Notes: generated by a model from the letters alone, not told the origin. Counted from the first letter of the stretch, positions 27,346 to 38,112 are shown. The stretch is 64,000 nucleotides of DNA from Candidatus Poribacteria bacterium (GCA_021162805.1 JAGGXZ010000200.1:1-64000), one strand, 5' to 3'. A program made the numbers and translations.

Positions 27346-29805
27346 ATGGCGATAGAGATGATGAAGAAGGAAAGGAAATCGGCCTCCAGAAGGGGGAACG
27401 TATATATGACCTTGCCTGTCTTGGCGCTGAGGGATAAAGTTATATTCCCCCGCATGCGCATCCCCCTGGTCCCTGTCAGAACCAGGGATGTCAACGCCGT
27501 TAAGTTCGCCCTGCTCCACGGGGAACAGATCCTCCTGTTGCCTCAAAAGGAGAACAAGGAGGACCCCTCACCGGATGATTTCATCTCCGTCGGCACGATA
27601 GCGAGGATACTGGAATCCTATGATCCCGACGACGGCACGATCAGGATAATGGTCGAGGGTATCTCGCGCGCCGCCATTAAAGAGATCATACCGACTAGGG
27701 AGCTTTATAGGGCTAAGGTTACGCCCATCGAGGAATCGGCTGAGAGGGATAACGTCACGATCGCCCTTATGAAGGAAGCGATATCCCTCTTCGAGAGATA
27801 CGTCAAGAAGAGCAAACGTGTGCCGGCTGAGATCCTGATGCTGGTGAGCAAGGAGCAACACCCCGGCAGACTCGCCGATTCGATCGCCGCGTACACGGCC
27901 ATAAAACCGGACGGGCTCAAGAAGATCCTGGAGACGATACCGCCGAAGGAGAGGCTACAAACCCTGCTCGTGTTGCTGGAGACGGAGATGGAGATCCTAG
28001 AGCTCGAGGAGAAGATCCGTAACAACGTCCGCAAACAGGTGGAGAAAAACCAGCGTGAATACTACCTCACCGAGCAGCTTAAGGCGATCAAGAAGGAGCT
28101 AGGGGGAGGCGAGGAGAGCGAGATCGAGGAGCTGCGGCGGAAGATCAAAGAGGCCAAGATGACCCCCGAAGCGGAGGAGAAGGCGCTGAAGGAACTGGAG
28201 AGGTTGGAGCAGATACCTCCCATGTCCGCCGAGGTGGCGGTGATACGGAATTATATCGATTGGCTTATCTCGCTGCCATGGTCCGTCTACACCGAAACCA
28301 AGATAGACATCGACGAGGCCGCCAGAATACTGGACGAGGATCACTATGGACTGGAGAAGGTCAAGGAGAGGATTTTGGAGTATCTCGCCGTATTGAAGCT
28401 CGTCAAGAAGCTGAAAGGCCCTATACTCTGCTTCGTCGGTCCGCCAGGTGTAGGTAAGACATCGCTTGCCAAATCGATAGCCAGGGCAACGGGGAGGAAC
28501 TTCGTGAGGATGTCGCTGGGAGGTGTCCGGGATGAGGCCGAGATACGCGGCCATCGCCGGACATATGTCGGCGCTCTTCCGGGAAGGATCATACAGGGCA
28601 TCCGAGACGCCAAATCCAAAAACCCGCTCTTCCTGATGGATGAGGTCGACAAGATAGGCACCGATTTCCGCGGTGATCCGACCGCCGCCCTGCTTGAGGT
28701 GCTCGACCCGGAGCAGAACAGCACGTTCCGGGATCATTACCTGGACGTCGCCTTTGATCTGTCGGACGTGATGTTCATCACAACCGCCAATTACCTCGAA
28801 GCCATACCTGAACCCCTGCGCGATAGGATGGAGATAATACACCTGCCCGGATACACGGAGTATGAGAAGCACAAGATCGCCAAATACTTCCTCATCCCGA
28901 AACAGCTGAAGGCACATGGGCTGGATAAGGATAAACTCAGGATCTCCGACTCGGCCATATATGAGATCATCAGAAGCTATACGCGGGAGGCCGGAGTGCG
29001 AAACCTGGAGAGGGAGATCACCTCCATCTGTCGTAAGGTGGCGAAAAAGGTGGTGGAGCGAAAGGGACTCAAGGGCCCCGTTCGGGTTACCGCCAGGAAC
29101 ATCAACAAGTATCTGGGCGTACCGAAGTTCACCTATAACACCGCAAACGAGAGGGATGAGATCGGGGTGGCAACCGGCCTGGTCTACACACAGGCCGGAG
29201 GCGATATAATAGCCGTTGAGGCCACCACCATGAAAGGGGACGGGAAGCTGGTCTTGACCGGTCGATTGGGGGATGTGATGCAGGAGTCGGCGCAGACCGC
29301 CCTGAGCTATATCCGATCCAGAGCGAGCGAGATCGGCGTGCCGCAGGATCTGGACTTCAAGAAGATAGATATACACATACACGTGCCAGAGGGAGCCGTG
29401 CCAAAGGAGGGGCCATCCGCCGGCATAACGATCGCCACGGCGATAGCATCCGCATTGACCTCCCGCCCGGTTAGAAAGGACGTCGCCATGACCGGGGAGA
29501 TCACGCTGCGCGGCAAGGTCCTGCCGATAGGCGGTCTCAAGGAGAAGGTGCTAGCGGCCCACAGATCCAACATAAAGAATATCATCATCCCCAAGGATAA
29601 CGAGAAGGATCTCGTCGAGATTCCCAAGGATATCCGTGATTCGCTCAACTTCCATCCGGTTGAGACCGTTGAGGAGGTTTTCAGGATCGCCTTGAGGGAG
29701 AAACCCGAGGGGGAAAAGGCGGAGGAGATGCCGTCGTTCATCCCCGTTCCCATTCCCTCCGAAGGACGCATCGTAGTTACGCCGGAATGTCATGAGGCTG
29801 GATAA
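27346..29805 (+). CDS. lon: ATP-dependent protease Lon
   Basis: Soluble AAA+ protease that degrades damaged and regulatory proteins. In 819 residues: the N-terminal substrate-binding domain ([19 protein letters not shown]), coiled linker, Walker [16 protein letters not shown], Walker [11 protein letters not shown], and the C-terminal peptidase domain with the catalytic serine in [12 protein letters not shown] and its lysine partner near [11 protein letters not shown]. It begins 4 nt after clpX and overlaps rqcP by 14 nt. Confidence 0.97.
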   Translation: MAIEMMKKERKSASRRGNVYMTLPVLALRDKVIFPRMRIPLVPVRTRDVNAVKFALLHGEQILLLPQKENKEDPSPDDFISVGTIARILESYDPDDGTIRIMVEGISRAAIKEIIPTRELYRAKVTPIEESAERDNVTIALMKEAISLFERYVKKSKRVPAEILMLVSKEQHPGRLADSIAAYTAIKPDGLKKILETIPPKERLQTLLVLLETEMEILELEEKIRNNVRKQVEKNQREYYLTEQLKAIKKELGGGEESEIEELRRKIKEAKMTPEAEEKALKELERLEQIPPMSAEVAVIRNYIDWLISLPWSVYTETKIDIDEAARILDEDHYGLEKVKERILEYLAVLKLVKKLKGPILCFVGPPGVGKTSLAKSIARATGRNFVRMSLGGVRDEAEIRGHRRTYVGALPGRIIQGIRDAKSKNPLFLMDEVDKIGTDFRGDPTAALLEVLDPEQNSTFRDHYLDVAFDLSDVMFITTANYLEAIPEPLRDRMEIIHLPGYTEYEKHKIAKYFLIPKQLKAHGLDKDKLRISDSAIYEIIRSYTREAGVRNLEREITSICRKVAKKVVERKGLKGPVRVTARNINKYLGVPKFTYNTANERDEIGVATGLVYTQAGGDIIAVEATTMKGDGKLVLTGRLGDVMQESAQTALSYIRSRASEIGVPQDLDFKKIDIHIHVPEGAVPKEGPSAGITIATAIASALTSRPVRKDVAMTGEITLRGKVLPIGGLKEKVLAAHRSNIKNIIIPKDNEKDLVEIPKDIRDSLNFHPVETVEEVFRIALREKPEGEKAEEMPSFIPVPIPSEGRIVVTPECHEAG

Positions 29806-30064
29806 GTTCCTTCAGGTGAGCAGGATCATAAAGCGCCGCACCCTGGCAAATGAGATATGCGACCGGGGTGCGGTGCTCGTTAACGGCCAAATCGCCAAGG
29901 CCGGCAGGAAGGCACGGCCGGGCGATAGGATAGAGGTGAACCTGGGTTCCAGAGGCAGGTTGATCGTCGAGGTCCTGGAGGTACCGGCTGGAAACGTGAG
30001 CAAGGCGAAGGCGGATTCGCTCTATAGGGTGATCTCCAGAGAGACTTCATCAGATCTGATTTAA
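29792..30064 (+). CDS. S4-domain RNA-binding protein (RqcP/Hsp15-like)
   Basis: A 90-residue S4-fold protein: [19 protein letters not shown], then [22 protein letters not shown]. RqcP assists poly-alanine tailing of peptides on stalled 50S subunits; Hsp15 is the heat-shock relative that binds the same particle. Either way the place after lon fits a role in translation quality control. Its end overlaps the convergent GDPD gene by 15 nt. Confidence 0.88.
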   Translation: MRLDKFLQVSRIIKRRTLANEICDRGAVLVNGQIAKAGRKARPGDRIEVNLGSRGRLIVEVLEVPAGNVSKAKADSLYRVISRETSSDLI

Positions 30065-30769
30065 CAGATCCGGCTTGTTGCTTGTTATGCCCACAACCCC
30101 CATTTGAGCCAGCTCCCTCATTCTATCGATTTCATCTACAGTCCAGGCCCACAGCCCGAATCCCCTTCTTCTTATCTCATAGGCAAGTCGCGGGCGAACC
30201 AGATTGTGGTTTAACGAGATCATCCCCGCCCCCACCTCGGCAGCCATCCTGATGAACCTCATCGCCTGCGGGATCTCGTCTTCCGGGCTTTCGCCGATTA
30301 ACAATCCCGTCGGGATTGAGCTTCCTATCCTTCTTATCTCGTCCAAGACCCTTGGATGGAATGAGATGACCACAACCCTCTCCGTCGCATTTGCCCTCCT
30401 GATCGTCTCCAAAACCTGAGCGGCGATCCACTCATCCTTGATCTCCACAACCGTGATCGCCCTTTCACCGATGAAATTCAGGGCTTCCTCCAGGGTTGGC
30501 ACCGGCTCACCCCTGAACTCCTCCCTGAACCACGCCCCGGCGTCCGCCCGTTTTATCTCCTCAAGTGGGACCTCAGAGATCTTGCCCGAAAGATCCGTCG
30601 TTCGATCGAGCGTCGAGTCATGCATGACGATTATCTCGCCCGTTTTACAGATATGGACGTCGAGCTCGATGCAATCGACCCCGATCTCGATCGCCTTTCT
30701 GAAGGCCGTCATCGTGTTTTCGGGGGCATAGGCCGAGGCTCCCCTGTGAGCCACCTTTATCGTTTTCAT
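30050..30769 (-). CDS. glycerophosphodiester phosphodiesterase
   Basis: Hydrolyses deacylated phospholipid head-group diesters to glycerol-3-phosphate. The 239-residue TIM barrel shows VAHRGASAYAPENTM (catalytic His and Glu), CIELDVHICKTGEIIVMHDS (metal Glu/Asp and second catalytic His), VVEIKDE and WAWTVDEIDRM. No signal peptide, so cytoplasmic. Downstream of the large C25 peptidase gene with only 3 nt between them. Confidence 0.94.
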   Translation of the reverse strand: MKTIKVAHRGASAYAPENTMTAFRKAIEIGVDCIELDVHICKTGEIIVMHDSTLDRTTDLSGKISEVPLEEIKRADAGAWFREEFRGEPVPTLEEALNFIGERAITVVEIKDEWIAAQVLETIRRANATERVVVISFHPRVLDEIRRIGSSIPTGLLIGESPEDEIPQAMRFIRMAAEVGAGMISLNHNLVRPRLAYEIRRRGFGLWAWTVDEIDRMRELAQMGVVGITSNKPDLLNQI

Positions 30770-30772
30770 CTT

Positions 30773-33700
30773 TCACCTCACTACGGCGAATTTTCCCCTG
30801 AAAATCTCCTCGTTTTGTCCTCCCAGATTTGGATATCGTATCCTCAGACGGTATATGTATATCCCTGAGGGTAGATCGATCCCCCAACTCACGCTGCCCT
30901 CACCCCCTCGAACGATCCGCTTGAGCTTGCAGACAGGGTTCCCCGATACGTCGAAGGCCGTCACATCGAGTTGGGCCTCATCAGGTAGGATGTAGTGAAG
31001 GTTGAGGACTTCGGAGAGGGGATTGGGATAGACGTATATCTCATCCGCGCCGGACACAACCTCGACATGCCTCAGATTGCTTCCGCCCAGGGATCTATCC
31101 TCCTCGTTCCCCATATCGTGGTCATCATCCGCGGCGAAGATACAGTAGAGAAATTTCGCCCCCCTTCGCTGGGGAGGGATGGGAGTCGCCGTTTCAAAGA
31201 TATCCCCCGACACCCTAACCATGGGCGTCGTGTTGGAGTCGATCTCGATCTCGCCGTCGTTATCCCAAACGAGATATACGCTTCCATCCTGGATTCCGGA
31301 TTTATCCCTGATCACACATTTGATCTTAAAGGAATTGTTTGCTCTGACCTTCTTGGGCTCCGATTCGAGGAAGATGGGGGGTTCCGTGTCGTCATCTCTC
31401 GGCAACACGGCCAACTCCTTCGAGAAAAGGCTCTCGTTTCCCTGTCCGTCATATGCCGATACCACGATGAAGTGATTGATCTGAGCGATCGGGATCAACG
31501 ACCAGCTCGTCGTCGAGCCGACATCCACCGTTCTCCTGTAATCCCCGGACTTAAAGCCATATCTGACCTTGTATCCGACGGCTCCCGGGACGGGAGACCA
31601 CGATATATTTATTCGATCGCCGTCGAATCCCTCAAGTCTCAGCTCCCCGGGCGGCGGGGGAGCGAAGTTGTTGATCGGTATGACGTCCACCGGGGATGTG
31701 GGCGATGAGATATATCTGCTGTCGGTGCACCTCAGGATATACCAGTATCTGATCCCGTCCTGTAAGCCCTCATCCACATATGATCCCCTCCCTCCGGGAA
31801 CCTCGGCGATCAGGTCGTATCTGCCGTTTCTGTCCGTCGATCGGTAGATCCTGTATCTCACGTTGAGAGAGGACCCTGTGGGATTCCACCTGAGCCTGAT
31901 CTTCCCTCCTCTATCGTTCGGTATGTCCTCGGCGATAAGGCCCTCAGGCGGCGGCAGGAGCTTCCTGACGCCATAATAGAAATCCCTGGCCCCATTCAAT
32001 CCATAACATTTCCATCCGCTTCTTCGATTGAACCTTCCCATCGTCTTAAGGAGATGTATCTCTTCCTCCCCGGAGATGAAAAGCACCTCGTTCGATCCAT
32101 CTCCATCGGAATCCCCCACCGCCATGAAACGGAATATGTTTTCCTCCTGCGATATCTTCCATCCTGGCAGAGGAGCCCCTGTGAAATCGAAGGCCTTGAG
32201 ACCATAGCTTCCGTCGCCGACCAGGATCTCATCCTTCCCATCGCCCGTTATATCCGCTATGACCGGCTGGGTGGGATACGGGATCACCCTGATGGGATAT
32301 CCGTAGACCGATCTGCCATCGTGATGGAAGGCGCAGATGTAGCCATCCCCGGCCGTTACGACGATCTCCAGATCTCCATCCTCATCTAGGTCAGCGAGCA
32401 GCGCCCCGGTTGGATCGATCGGCTTGAATTCGGGTGTCTTCCAGGAGGAGAACTCCCCCTCTCCCAGTATGGTCACGCCGTCATCCTCGATCCCTACGAT
32501 CTCCGCCCGACCGTCGCCGTCCAGATCGCCGATGGCAAGGGGAAGCCTGAGGTTATCGATATTCATAGGAAATCCGTCGACCGGTCTCCCATCAGCCTTA
32601 AATGCATAAACGCTTCCCCTATCGCTTCTCTCATATCCCAGTATCACCTCGACAGAACCATCGCCGTCCAGATCGCCGACGGAGATCGAATATCCGCCTT
32701 TCTTCCCGATCTTAAACCCCCATCCTCTCATCTCCCCAGGTCCACCCTCTTTATATTTAAAGGCGTGCACTTTACCCCAGCGCGAGACGGCCAGCAATTC
32801 CTGAGCCCTATCGCCATCGAGATCGGCGAAAACCGGCGTGCTGCCGCCGTATCTCCCCAGACGCAGCGGAAACCCCTTTATCTTCCGCCCGTCATATCCA
32901 TAGGCGTAAAGCAGCCCGTCCGGAGAATTGAAAGCCACCTCTTTAAGCCCATCCCCGTTGATATCCCCCACGGCCGGAAATGGACCGACATAGGGATTCC
33001 ACCCGGAGGTTCTCCCCATGTTTATCTCCCTTCTCCACAGGAATCTCCCGTTGGAATCGAGCACGTCGATATAGGCCTTTGAATTGCTGATCTTGCCGAG
33101 AATGATCTCGCCCCTGCCGTCTCCGTCCAGATCCTCTATGATCGGCGCCATCGGCACTCCTGATGCGTCCCATGTTATCGGGAACCCCTCCTTTTCGAGG
33201 GATATCTGAACCGATTTGAAGGCGACGTTATTTTGGGGATAGGCATCATGATCGATGGAATTCGGCATAACGGCGGCGTAGATGGTCGCCTCCCCGATTC
33301 CCATCGGAACCCTCCAGGGGACGGTCACGGTATAAACCTGAAGGCTTTCCAAGGATGGGATCGATCGTGTGGCGATAATCCTTCCATCAACCCTCAGCTC
33401 GAGGGTTGATCCATATGAAGGGGATACGCCGATGTTCCTCAGATTCACCTTGATAACGGCCTCATGATCCTGTCTGGGATTTTCCGGAACGACGCTGATA
33501 TCGCTGGATGAAACGACGAGATCGCATTTTCCCCTCACCCTTCTCGGCGCGTAGACGTCCAGGGCGGGATCGCCCAGCAGGTTATACAGGTCCAGATCAT
33601 CGGGCGAATCGGATATCAGGTTCATCTTCGCGTAAAGGAGTATATCTCCGGTTTTGAAGATGTGCTCTTGCGAGATCGCCTTTGAGAGGCTGAAGCCGAA

Positions 33701-35056
33701 GTCACTTATATAGGCGGTTCTCGACGCCCCCAGAAAGGCAACAGCGCCTTTCTCCCTCGCCTTGACCATCACCTCCGCGAAGCTATCCTGGGGGGCGTCG
33801 AATTTCGCCGTGCTACATGAGAGGCTGGATATAACGGGATACATACCCTTGTTATTCAAAGCGGAGATGCTGGAGGTCTTAAACTGTTCCCATCCGTCCT
33901 CCCAGCCGTGGCCGGCGTACTCAACTATCAGACAGCCGCGATTTATCTCGAACACTATCCCCTTCCAGCTTTTGACCCATTTCACATCAAATCCGGCTGG
34001 CTTTAACATCCGATCAGCAGCCTCCTCGGCGATGTCATAAAGCTCCTCCACCGACCCGGTCACGATAAGCGCTCTGTTAGCCCAATCCCCTTTGACGGAG
34101 TTTGACTCATAGTTAATCGTCTTATCCACGATCCATTTAAGCTCCCCCTCCGTCTTAACGGGAAACCTACCGATGGCCAGATCCGGCACGGGATCATCTC
34201 CATCAACGCGGGCCAGATAGTTGTCTGAAGCCATATCACCATCGGGAGAGTACTCGCGTCTGTAAGTTGGTATCAGCTCCACGTCGCCCACTAGGAGGAC
34301 ATATCCGATGCGGCCGTCCGCTATAGATCGTGCCCTCCAGTTATAATAGGCATATTTCAGGAAGGATCTGATCCATTTGGGGGAGGGATAGCCGTCACCG
34401 AACTGGCTGTAGATGTAGAAGGCGTTCACTACAGCCACGGTAAAGCCGTCATACGCCGCTCGCCATTCGGCCAGCTTTTTGACCGTCTCAGATCCGATAA
34501 GCGTTCTCGGAACGATCATCAGGTAATCGGCCTCATACTCCCTGGCCAACTCCGTGGGATAAAAGACCTCACCCGACAGTTTCGGAGCGCCGGCGAGCTT
34601 CCCCGGCCCTTCAACGGTATCTATATAGGGTCCTTTCAGGACTTTCGCCTCGCCTTTAACCAGGAGCTTTATCCTCCTGAAGACCGTGATCTTACCCCTG
34701 GAAGGATCGAAACGTAGCGGGAGGATCTGAATCTGAAGTATTCTCCTCCCCCTGAACGATCCGTAAAGCCCTTTCCTGAATGGGGAGTGGGGATAGGGAG
34801 CACCCTGTTTAAAGGTCGAAGGATATGGCCTCTCAACCTCGTCGGAGGAGAGAAGCTCTATCTGCGGGTTTCGCTCCACCTCAAGGAGGATCGAAAGGAC
34901 GGGTATCGGCGGATATCCCGTTCGATGGATATATGATACGCCATCTATTTCCGGTTTTATATCTAGAATTAATCCCTCTGGTTCTCCGAAAGCGGACACG
35001 GTAGAGAGAAAGAGCAAGAGTACCAGCGGGGCTTTGAAGCTCAATTTTCGGCTCAC
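30773..35056 (-). CDS. gingipain-type (C25) cysteine peptidase with FG-GAP repeats and type IX sorting domain
   Basis: 1427 residues, exported. A signal peptide (about 1-24) is followed by a propeptide-like region and then the C25 catalytic domain at about 170-510 with the His383/Cys414 dyad (EYAGHGW and SSLSCSTAKFD). About 650-1050 hold FG-GAP/VCBS propeller repeats with D-x-D-x-D-G calcium loops (DLDGDGRGEI and similar). Fibronectin III-like domains follow, and the end is a type IX secretion C-terminal domain (YVYPNPLSEVLNL, FDVSGNPV, LPSGIYIYRLRI). Starts with GTG at 35056, 3 nt after a small upstream gene. The likely product is a surface or secreted protease; the PorV-like barrel at 22.5 kb is a candidate export partner. 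Confidence 0.9.
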   Translation of the reverse strand: MSRKLSFKAPLVLLLFLSTVSAFGEPEGLILDIKPEIDGVSYIHRTGYPPIPVLSILLEVERNPQIELLSSDEVERPYPSTFKQGAPYPHSPFRKGLYGSFRGRRILQIQILPLRFDPSRGKITVFRRIKLLVKGEAKVLKGPYIDTVEGPGKLAGAPKLSGEVFYPTELAREYEADYLMIVPRTLIGSETVKKLAEWRAAYDGFTVAVVNAFYIYSQFGDGYPSPKWIRSFLKYAYYNWRARSIADGRIGYVLLVGDVELIPTYRREYSPDGDMASDNYLARVDGDDPVPDLAIGRFPVKTEGELKWIVDKTINYESNSVKGDWANRALIVTGSVEELYDIAEEAADRMLKPAGFDVKWVKSWKGIVFEINRGCLIVEYAGHGWEDGWEQFKTSSISALNNKGMYPVISSLSCSTAKFDAPQDSFAEVMVKAREKGAVAFLGASRTAYISDFGFSLSKAISQEHIFKTGDILLYAKMNLISDSPDDLDLYNLLGDPALDVYAPRRVRGKCDLVVSSSDISVVPENPRQDHEAVIKVNLRNIGVSPSYGSTLELRVDGRIIATRSIPSLESLQVYTVTVPWRVPMGIGEATIYAAVMPNSIDHDAYPQNNVAFKSVQISLEKEGFPITWDASGVPMAPIIEDLDGDGRGEIILGKISNSKAYIDVLDSNGRFLWRREINMGRTSGWNPYVGPFPAVGDINGDGLKEVAFNSPDGLLYAYGYDGRKIKGFPLRLGRYGGSTPVFADLDGDRAQELLAVSRWGKVHAFKYKEGGPGEMRGWGFKIGKKGGYSISVGDLDGDGSVEVILGYERSDRGSVYAFKADGRPVDGFPMNIDNLRLPLAIGDLDGDGRAEIVGIEDDGVTILGEGEFSSWKTPEFKPIDPTGALLADLDEDGDLEIVVTAGDGYICAFHHDGRSVYGYPIRVIPYPTQPVIADITGDGKDEILVGDGSYGLKAFDFTGAPLPGWKISQEENIFRFMAVGDSDGDGSNEVLFISGEEEIHLLKTMGRFNRRSGWKCYGLNGARDFYYGVRKLLPPPEGLIAEDIPNDRGGKIRLRWNPTGSSLNVRYRIYRSTDRNGRYDLIAEVPGGRGSYVDEGLQDGIRYWYILRCTDSRYISSPTSPVDVIPINNFAPPPPGELRLEGFDGDRINISWSPVPGAVGYKVRYGFKSGDYRRTVDVGSTTSWSLIPIAQINHFIVVSAYDGQGNESLFSKELAVLPRDDDTEPPIFLESEPKKVRANNSFKIKCVIRDKSGIQDGSVYLVWDNDGEIEIDSNTTPMVRVSGDIFETATPIPPQRRGAKFLYCIFAADDDHDMGNEEDRSLGGSNLRHVEVVSGADEIYVYPNPLSEVLNLHYILPDEAQLDVTAFDVSGNPVCKLKRIVRGGEGSVSWGIDLPSGIYIYRLRIRYPNLGGQNEEIFRGKFAVVR

Positions 35057-35059
35057 CCT

Positions 35060-35263
35060 CTATCTGCCAGGAGCTGGTTTTTCAGGCTTTCCCTCCCCCT
35101 CTGGAAACACTTGATTCACTACATCGGCGATTTTACGGAAGTAATTTTCAAATGCCTGGGCGAAATCGATTGTGACCATCCTCGTGGCCGAGAGCTTGGT
35201 CAACTCCGTGGCAGCCCATATCATCGTGGCGATCTTTATATCTTTCTCCGGTATCTTCGGCAT
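35060..35263 (-). CDS. small conserved-looking hypothetical protein, 67 aa
   Basis: Family not recognised. It has a strong GGAGG site 6 nt before the ATG and a clear promoter (35297-35326), so it is very likely expressed. The sequence is helical and mildly amphipathic (IKIATMIWAATELTKL), with a proline- and charge-rich tail and no signal peptide. The stop codon is 3 nt before the GTG of the C25 peptidase gene, so translation of the peptidase is probably coupled to it. Confidence 0.65.
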   Translation of the reverse strand: MPKIPEKDIKIATMIWAATELTKLSATRMVTIDFAQAFENYFRKIADVVNQVFPEGEGKPEKPAPGR

Positions 35264-35296
35264 TTAGCGCCTCCAAGGTCCTAAACCTCTAACGAG

Positions 35297-35326
35297 ATTT
35301 TAACATCCCCCTGTGAATCATGTCAA
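35297..35326 (-). promoter_or_regulatory. promoter of the small protein-C25 peptidase-GDPD operon
   Basis: On the minus strand: consensus TTGACA (35326-35321), an 18-bp spacer, TAAAAT (35302-35297). Confidence 0.68.
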
Positions 35327-35357
35327 GCGAACTTGCTCCTATAACGGTGAAATCTGA

Positions 35358-35386
35358 TTGACTTTCCTTTTAGAACCTGATAAAAT
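35358..35386 (+). promoter_or_regulatory. promoter upstream of the GT-C glycosyltransferase
   Basis: TTGACT (35358-35363), a 17-bp spacer, TAAAAT (35381-35386). It leaves a leader of about 120 nt before the ATG at 35512, in which I see no riboswitch-like fold. Confidence 0.55.
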
Positions 35387-35511
35387 TGGCGCGGTGAGAA
35401 TCCGATGGATTTACCTGGATTCATCACAATCTCGTATCTCACGAAGAAGAAAATACTAAACGCTAGAAACCTCGGGGAAGCCTTCAAACTCAGACCACCT
35501 GTGTCAAATAT

Positions 35512-37395
35512 ATGAGATTGAAGATAACGATCACAGCTATTGTGCTCATACTCTGGATCGGTTTTTTCGTCTACCAGATCTGGTTCAACCCTCAAATCGA
35601 GTTTCTACCGCCCTGCCTGAAGGCCCAGTGGGTGTTGCATCCCGAACAGAACGTGCTTCACTTCCAACATGGTCCTCCTTCGGAGGATGTCATCTTCAAA
35701 CTGTCCTTCGATCTGAAGCCGCCCATTCCAGAGAGGGCCTTGATGAAGATCAAAGCGATGACGATCTACTCGCTTAAGATAAATAACCGGCCCGTCGGGC
35801 ACAGCAGACCCGGGCATAACTGGAAACGGTTCGATCGATATGATATCCGACCTTTCCTTAGCCCCGGTCGAAATGAGCTCGTCGTGAGGGTGAGCAATCC
35901 CACAGGTTTTCCTATACTTCTTGTTGAGGGCAAGGTGGGGAAAGCGATCCCGCTTAACACCTCTCCCGAATCGGGCTGGATGGCCTCCAAACCGGGCAGG
36001 AAGGAATGGGTGGGCTGCGTCCCGGCGATCTACCGCAGGCCTGAGCCGTTAAAACCCAAGATGGCGCTTTTGCTTTTCGGGTATCTAGGCGTTATCCTCT
36101 TCCTCTTTCTCCCGAAACGGCTCGGAAGCGTTGATATTGAGGGTGAGATCCCAGCGCCTCTTTATTGGTCTGCGGTCGGTGGTATACTGTTCGCCCTGAT
36201 CCTCCTCAACCTGCATAACGCCCACGTTTATCCCTATAAGAGGGGAATAGACTCCAGCGGACATGTCGAATACATCGAGCATTTCACGCATAGCGCGAGG
36301 GTTCCGCTCGCCTTTGAGGGATGGGAGATGTTTCAGCCTCCCTTCTATTACGTCCTGGCCTCGTTGATCTATCGCGCCAGCGGTTCACTCAAATCAGCTC
36401 AATATCTGACGGCTGTTTTCGGCACATTCAACGTGGTGCTGGCTTTTCTGATGCTGCGCCTGATCCTGCCTGAGAGAAGGGAGCTTCATCTCGCAGGGTT
36501 GACCCTGGCTGCGTTTATGCCGATGCAGATCTACATGAATCCGCTCATAACTAACGAGGTTCCGGCCGCGACGGTGATCTCCTTATCGCTTTACCTGGGA
36601 CTGAGATGGCTGAGGAGGGAGAAGGTGGGATGGCTCCGATTCGCCCTTCTGGGCGCAAGCTTGAGTTTGGCGCTCTTGACCAAATACACCGCCCTCTTTG
36701 TCCTCATAACTTTGACCGCCGTCTATCTGCTGAGATGGGTCAGAGAGGGGAAGGAGTTCGCGGGGGTTGTCCTCATGCTTTTAATCGTGATCGCTTCAGC
36801 AGGATGGTTCTATGCGAGAAACCTGGTGATCTTCGGCGATCCGCTGGTCGGTAACTGGGATGAACAGAGCACCTTCCACTATGAACAGAATCCGGGATAC
36901 AGAACGCTGAGCTTCTATCTCAAGTTCGGGTCAGCCCTATACTCGAAGAACATCGAAAATCACAGATGGACCTCATTTTGGGACGGCGAATACGGCTCGA
37001 TGTGGGGCGAAGATCATTTCTTCGTGGCGCGGATGGACGATAAGCTACAGATGAACCTGATGAGATGGACGTTGTTTCTGGCCCTGATGCCGAGCATAGC
37101 CATGATGGCGGGAGCTTTGAGATCCGTTAGAAAGGCGTTTTTCGGTAACGACCTTTACGCCTTTGCCCTGCTCCTCCTGACTTTTCTGAGCCTTAGCTCC
37201 GCGGTAAACTTTTCGATGGAGATCCCGTTTTTCTCAACCGTGAAGGCTTTCTTTCTGTTATCCCTGCTCGGCCCATTTGTTGTCTTTGCCTGCGAGGGTT
37301 TCGATATGATCCGTCCGGGCCGTATGAGATGGATAGCGTATGTCGTCACGGCAGTGATCGCCATAATGGCCTATGTGACATATTACTTACGATGA
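35512..37395 (+). CDS. GT-C fold membrane glycosyltransferase (GT39/ArnT-like)
   Basis: A 627-residue integral membrane protein. The order is one N-terminal helix (TAIVLILWIGFFVYQIWF), an extracytoplasmic beta-rich domain of about 150 residues, then about ten hydrophobic helices. The loop after the second helix holds KRGIDSSGHVEYI, and FQPPFYYVLASLIYR follows, the layout of lipid-phosphosugar-dependent transferases of the PMT/ArnT kind. It probably adds a sugar from polyprenyl phosphate to a lipid or protein on the outer face of the inner membrane. The start has only a weak ribosome site. An ABC ATPase gene follows after 9 nt. Confidence 0.8.
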   Translation: MRLKITITAIVLILWIGFFVYQIWFNPQIEFLPPCLKAQWVLHPEQNVLHFQHGPPSEDVIFKLSFDLKPPIPERALMKIKAMTIYSLKINNRPVGHSRPGHNWKRFDRYDIRPFLSPGRNELVVRVSNPTGFPILLVEGKVGKAIPLNTSPESGWMASKPGRKEWVGCVPAIYRRPEPLKPKMALLLFGYLGVILFLFLPKRLGSVDIEGEIPAPLYWSAVGGILFALILLNLHNAHVYPYKRGIDSSGHVEYIEHFTHSARVPLAFEGWEMFQPPFYYVLASLIYRASGSLKSAQYLTAVFGTFNVVLAFLMLRLILPERRELHLAGLTLAAFMPMQIYMNPLITNEVPAATVISLSLYLGLRWLRREKVGWLRFALLGASLSLALLTKYTALFVLITLTAVYLLRWVREGKEFAGVVLMLLIVIASAGWFYARNLVIFGDPLVGNWDEQSTFHYEQNPGYRTLSFYLKFGSALYSKNIENHRWTSFWDGEYGSMWGEDHFFVARMDDKLQMNLMRWTLFLALMPSIAMMAGALRSVRKAFFGNDLYAFALLLLTFLSLSSAVNFSMEIPFFSTVKAFFLLSLLGPFVVFACEGFDMIRPGRMRWIAYVVTAVIAIMAYVTYYLR

Positions 37396-37404
37396 GGTGG
37401 GGAT

Positions 37405-38112
37405 ATGGCTGAGATCATAAGGGGAGTTGGATTGACAAAGCGATTCGGCGAGGGGGAGGCCGCCGTCACCGCCGTCGATCACGTGGATATCTCCATAGAT
37501 GAGGGCGAGCTTTTGGTCATCACGGGCGATAGCGGCAGCGGCAAAACCACCCTCATAAGCATTCTGGGCTGTATCCTCCGTCCCACCGAAGGCGAGGTGT
37601 GGATCGAGGGGAAGAGAATTGATCCCCTCAGGGATGACCTGCCCAAGATCAGACGTGAGAAGATAGGATTTGTGTTTCAGCTTTTCAATCTGATCCCCTA
37701 TCTGACCGCCCTTGAAAACGTGCTCATCGCCATGGAAATCGATGGCAAAAAGGGACCGGAGGCGGAGAGGAGGGCCAAGGAAATCCTTGAGAGGGTCGGA
37801 TTAGGAGATAGGCTTTATCACCGCCCCTCACAGCTTTCAGGGGGTGAAAAACAGCGCGTTTCCTTTGCCAGGGCGCTGGCGAACAATCCGCGGGTGATCT
37901 TCGCCGATGAGCCCACGGCCAACCTCGACAGCCGCCAGAGCGCAAATCTGATGGAGCTGATAAGGGAGTTGCAAAGGGAACACGGCACGACGATAGTTGT
38001 GGTCACACATCAGGTGGGCCTGCTTGAGGATGCCGACAGGATCGTGCGGATGAAGGATGGGAAGATCGTAGAGGAGAGAGCCGGGTTATCCCCGTCCAAT
38101 GAGTTGAGATAA
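37405..38112 (+). CDS. ABC transporter ATP-binding protein (LolD/MacB type)
   Basis: 235 residues with Walker A GDSGSGKTTL, Q-loop VFQLFNLIPYLTALENV, signature LSGGEKQRVSFARAL, Walker B VIFADEPTANLD and the switch histidine VVVTHQ. The family couples to FtsX-like permeases in lipoprotein release or macrolide export. No permease gene is adjacent, so the partner lies elsewhere. Its 3' end overlaps the convergent ELM1-like gene by 27 nt. Confidence 0.92.
   Translation: MAEIIRGVGLTKRFGEGEAAVTAVDHVDISIDEGELLVITGDSGSGKTTLISILGCILRPTEGEVWIEGKRIDPLRDDLPKIRREKIGFVFQLFNLIPYLTALENVLIAMEIDGKKGPEAERRAKEILERVGLGDRLYHRPSQLSGGEKQRVSFARALANNPRVIFADEPTANLDSRQSANLMELIRELQREHGTTIVVVTHQVGLLEDADRIVRMKDGKIVEERAGLSPSNELR

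Noticed and set aside
28099-29382. A 427-codon minus-strand frame inside lon
   Set aside because: Lon in the opposite frame is unmistakable; the antisense translation has no recognisable motif and is codon-bias driven.
35387-35511. The 120-nt leader before the glycosyltransferase as a riboswitch
   Set aside because: No conserved riboswitch core or convincing multi-helix fold could be found by eye.
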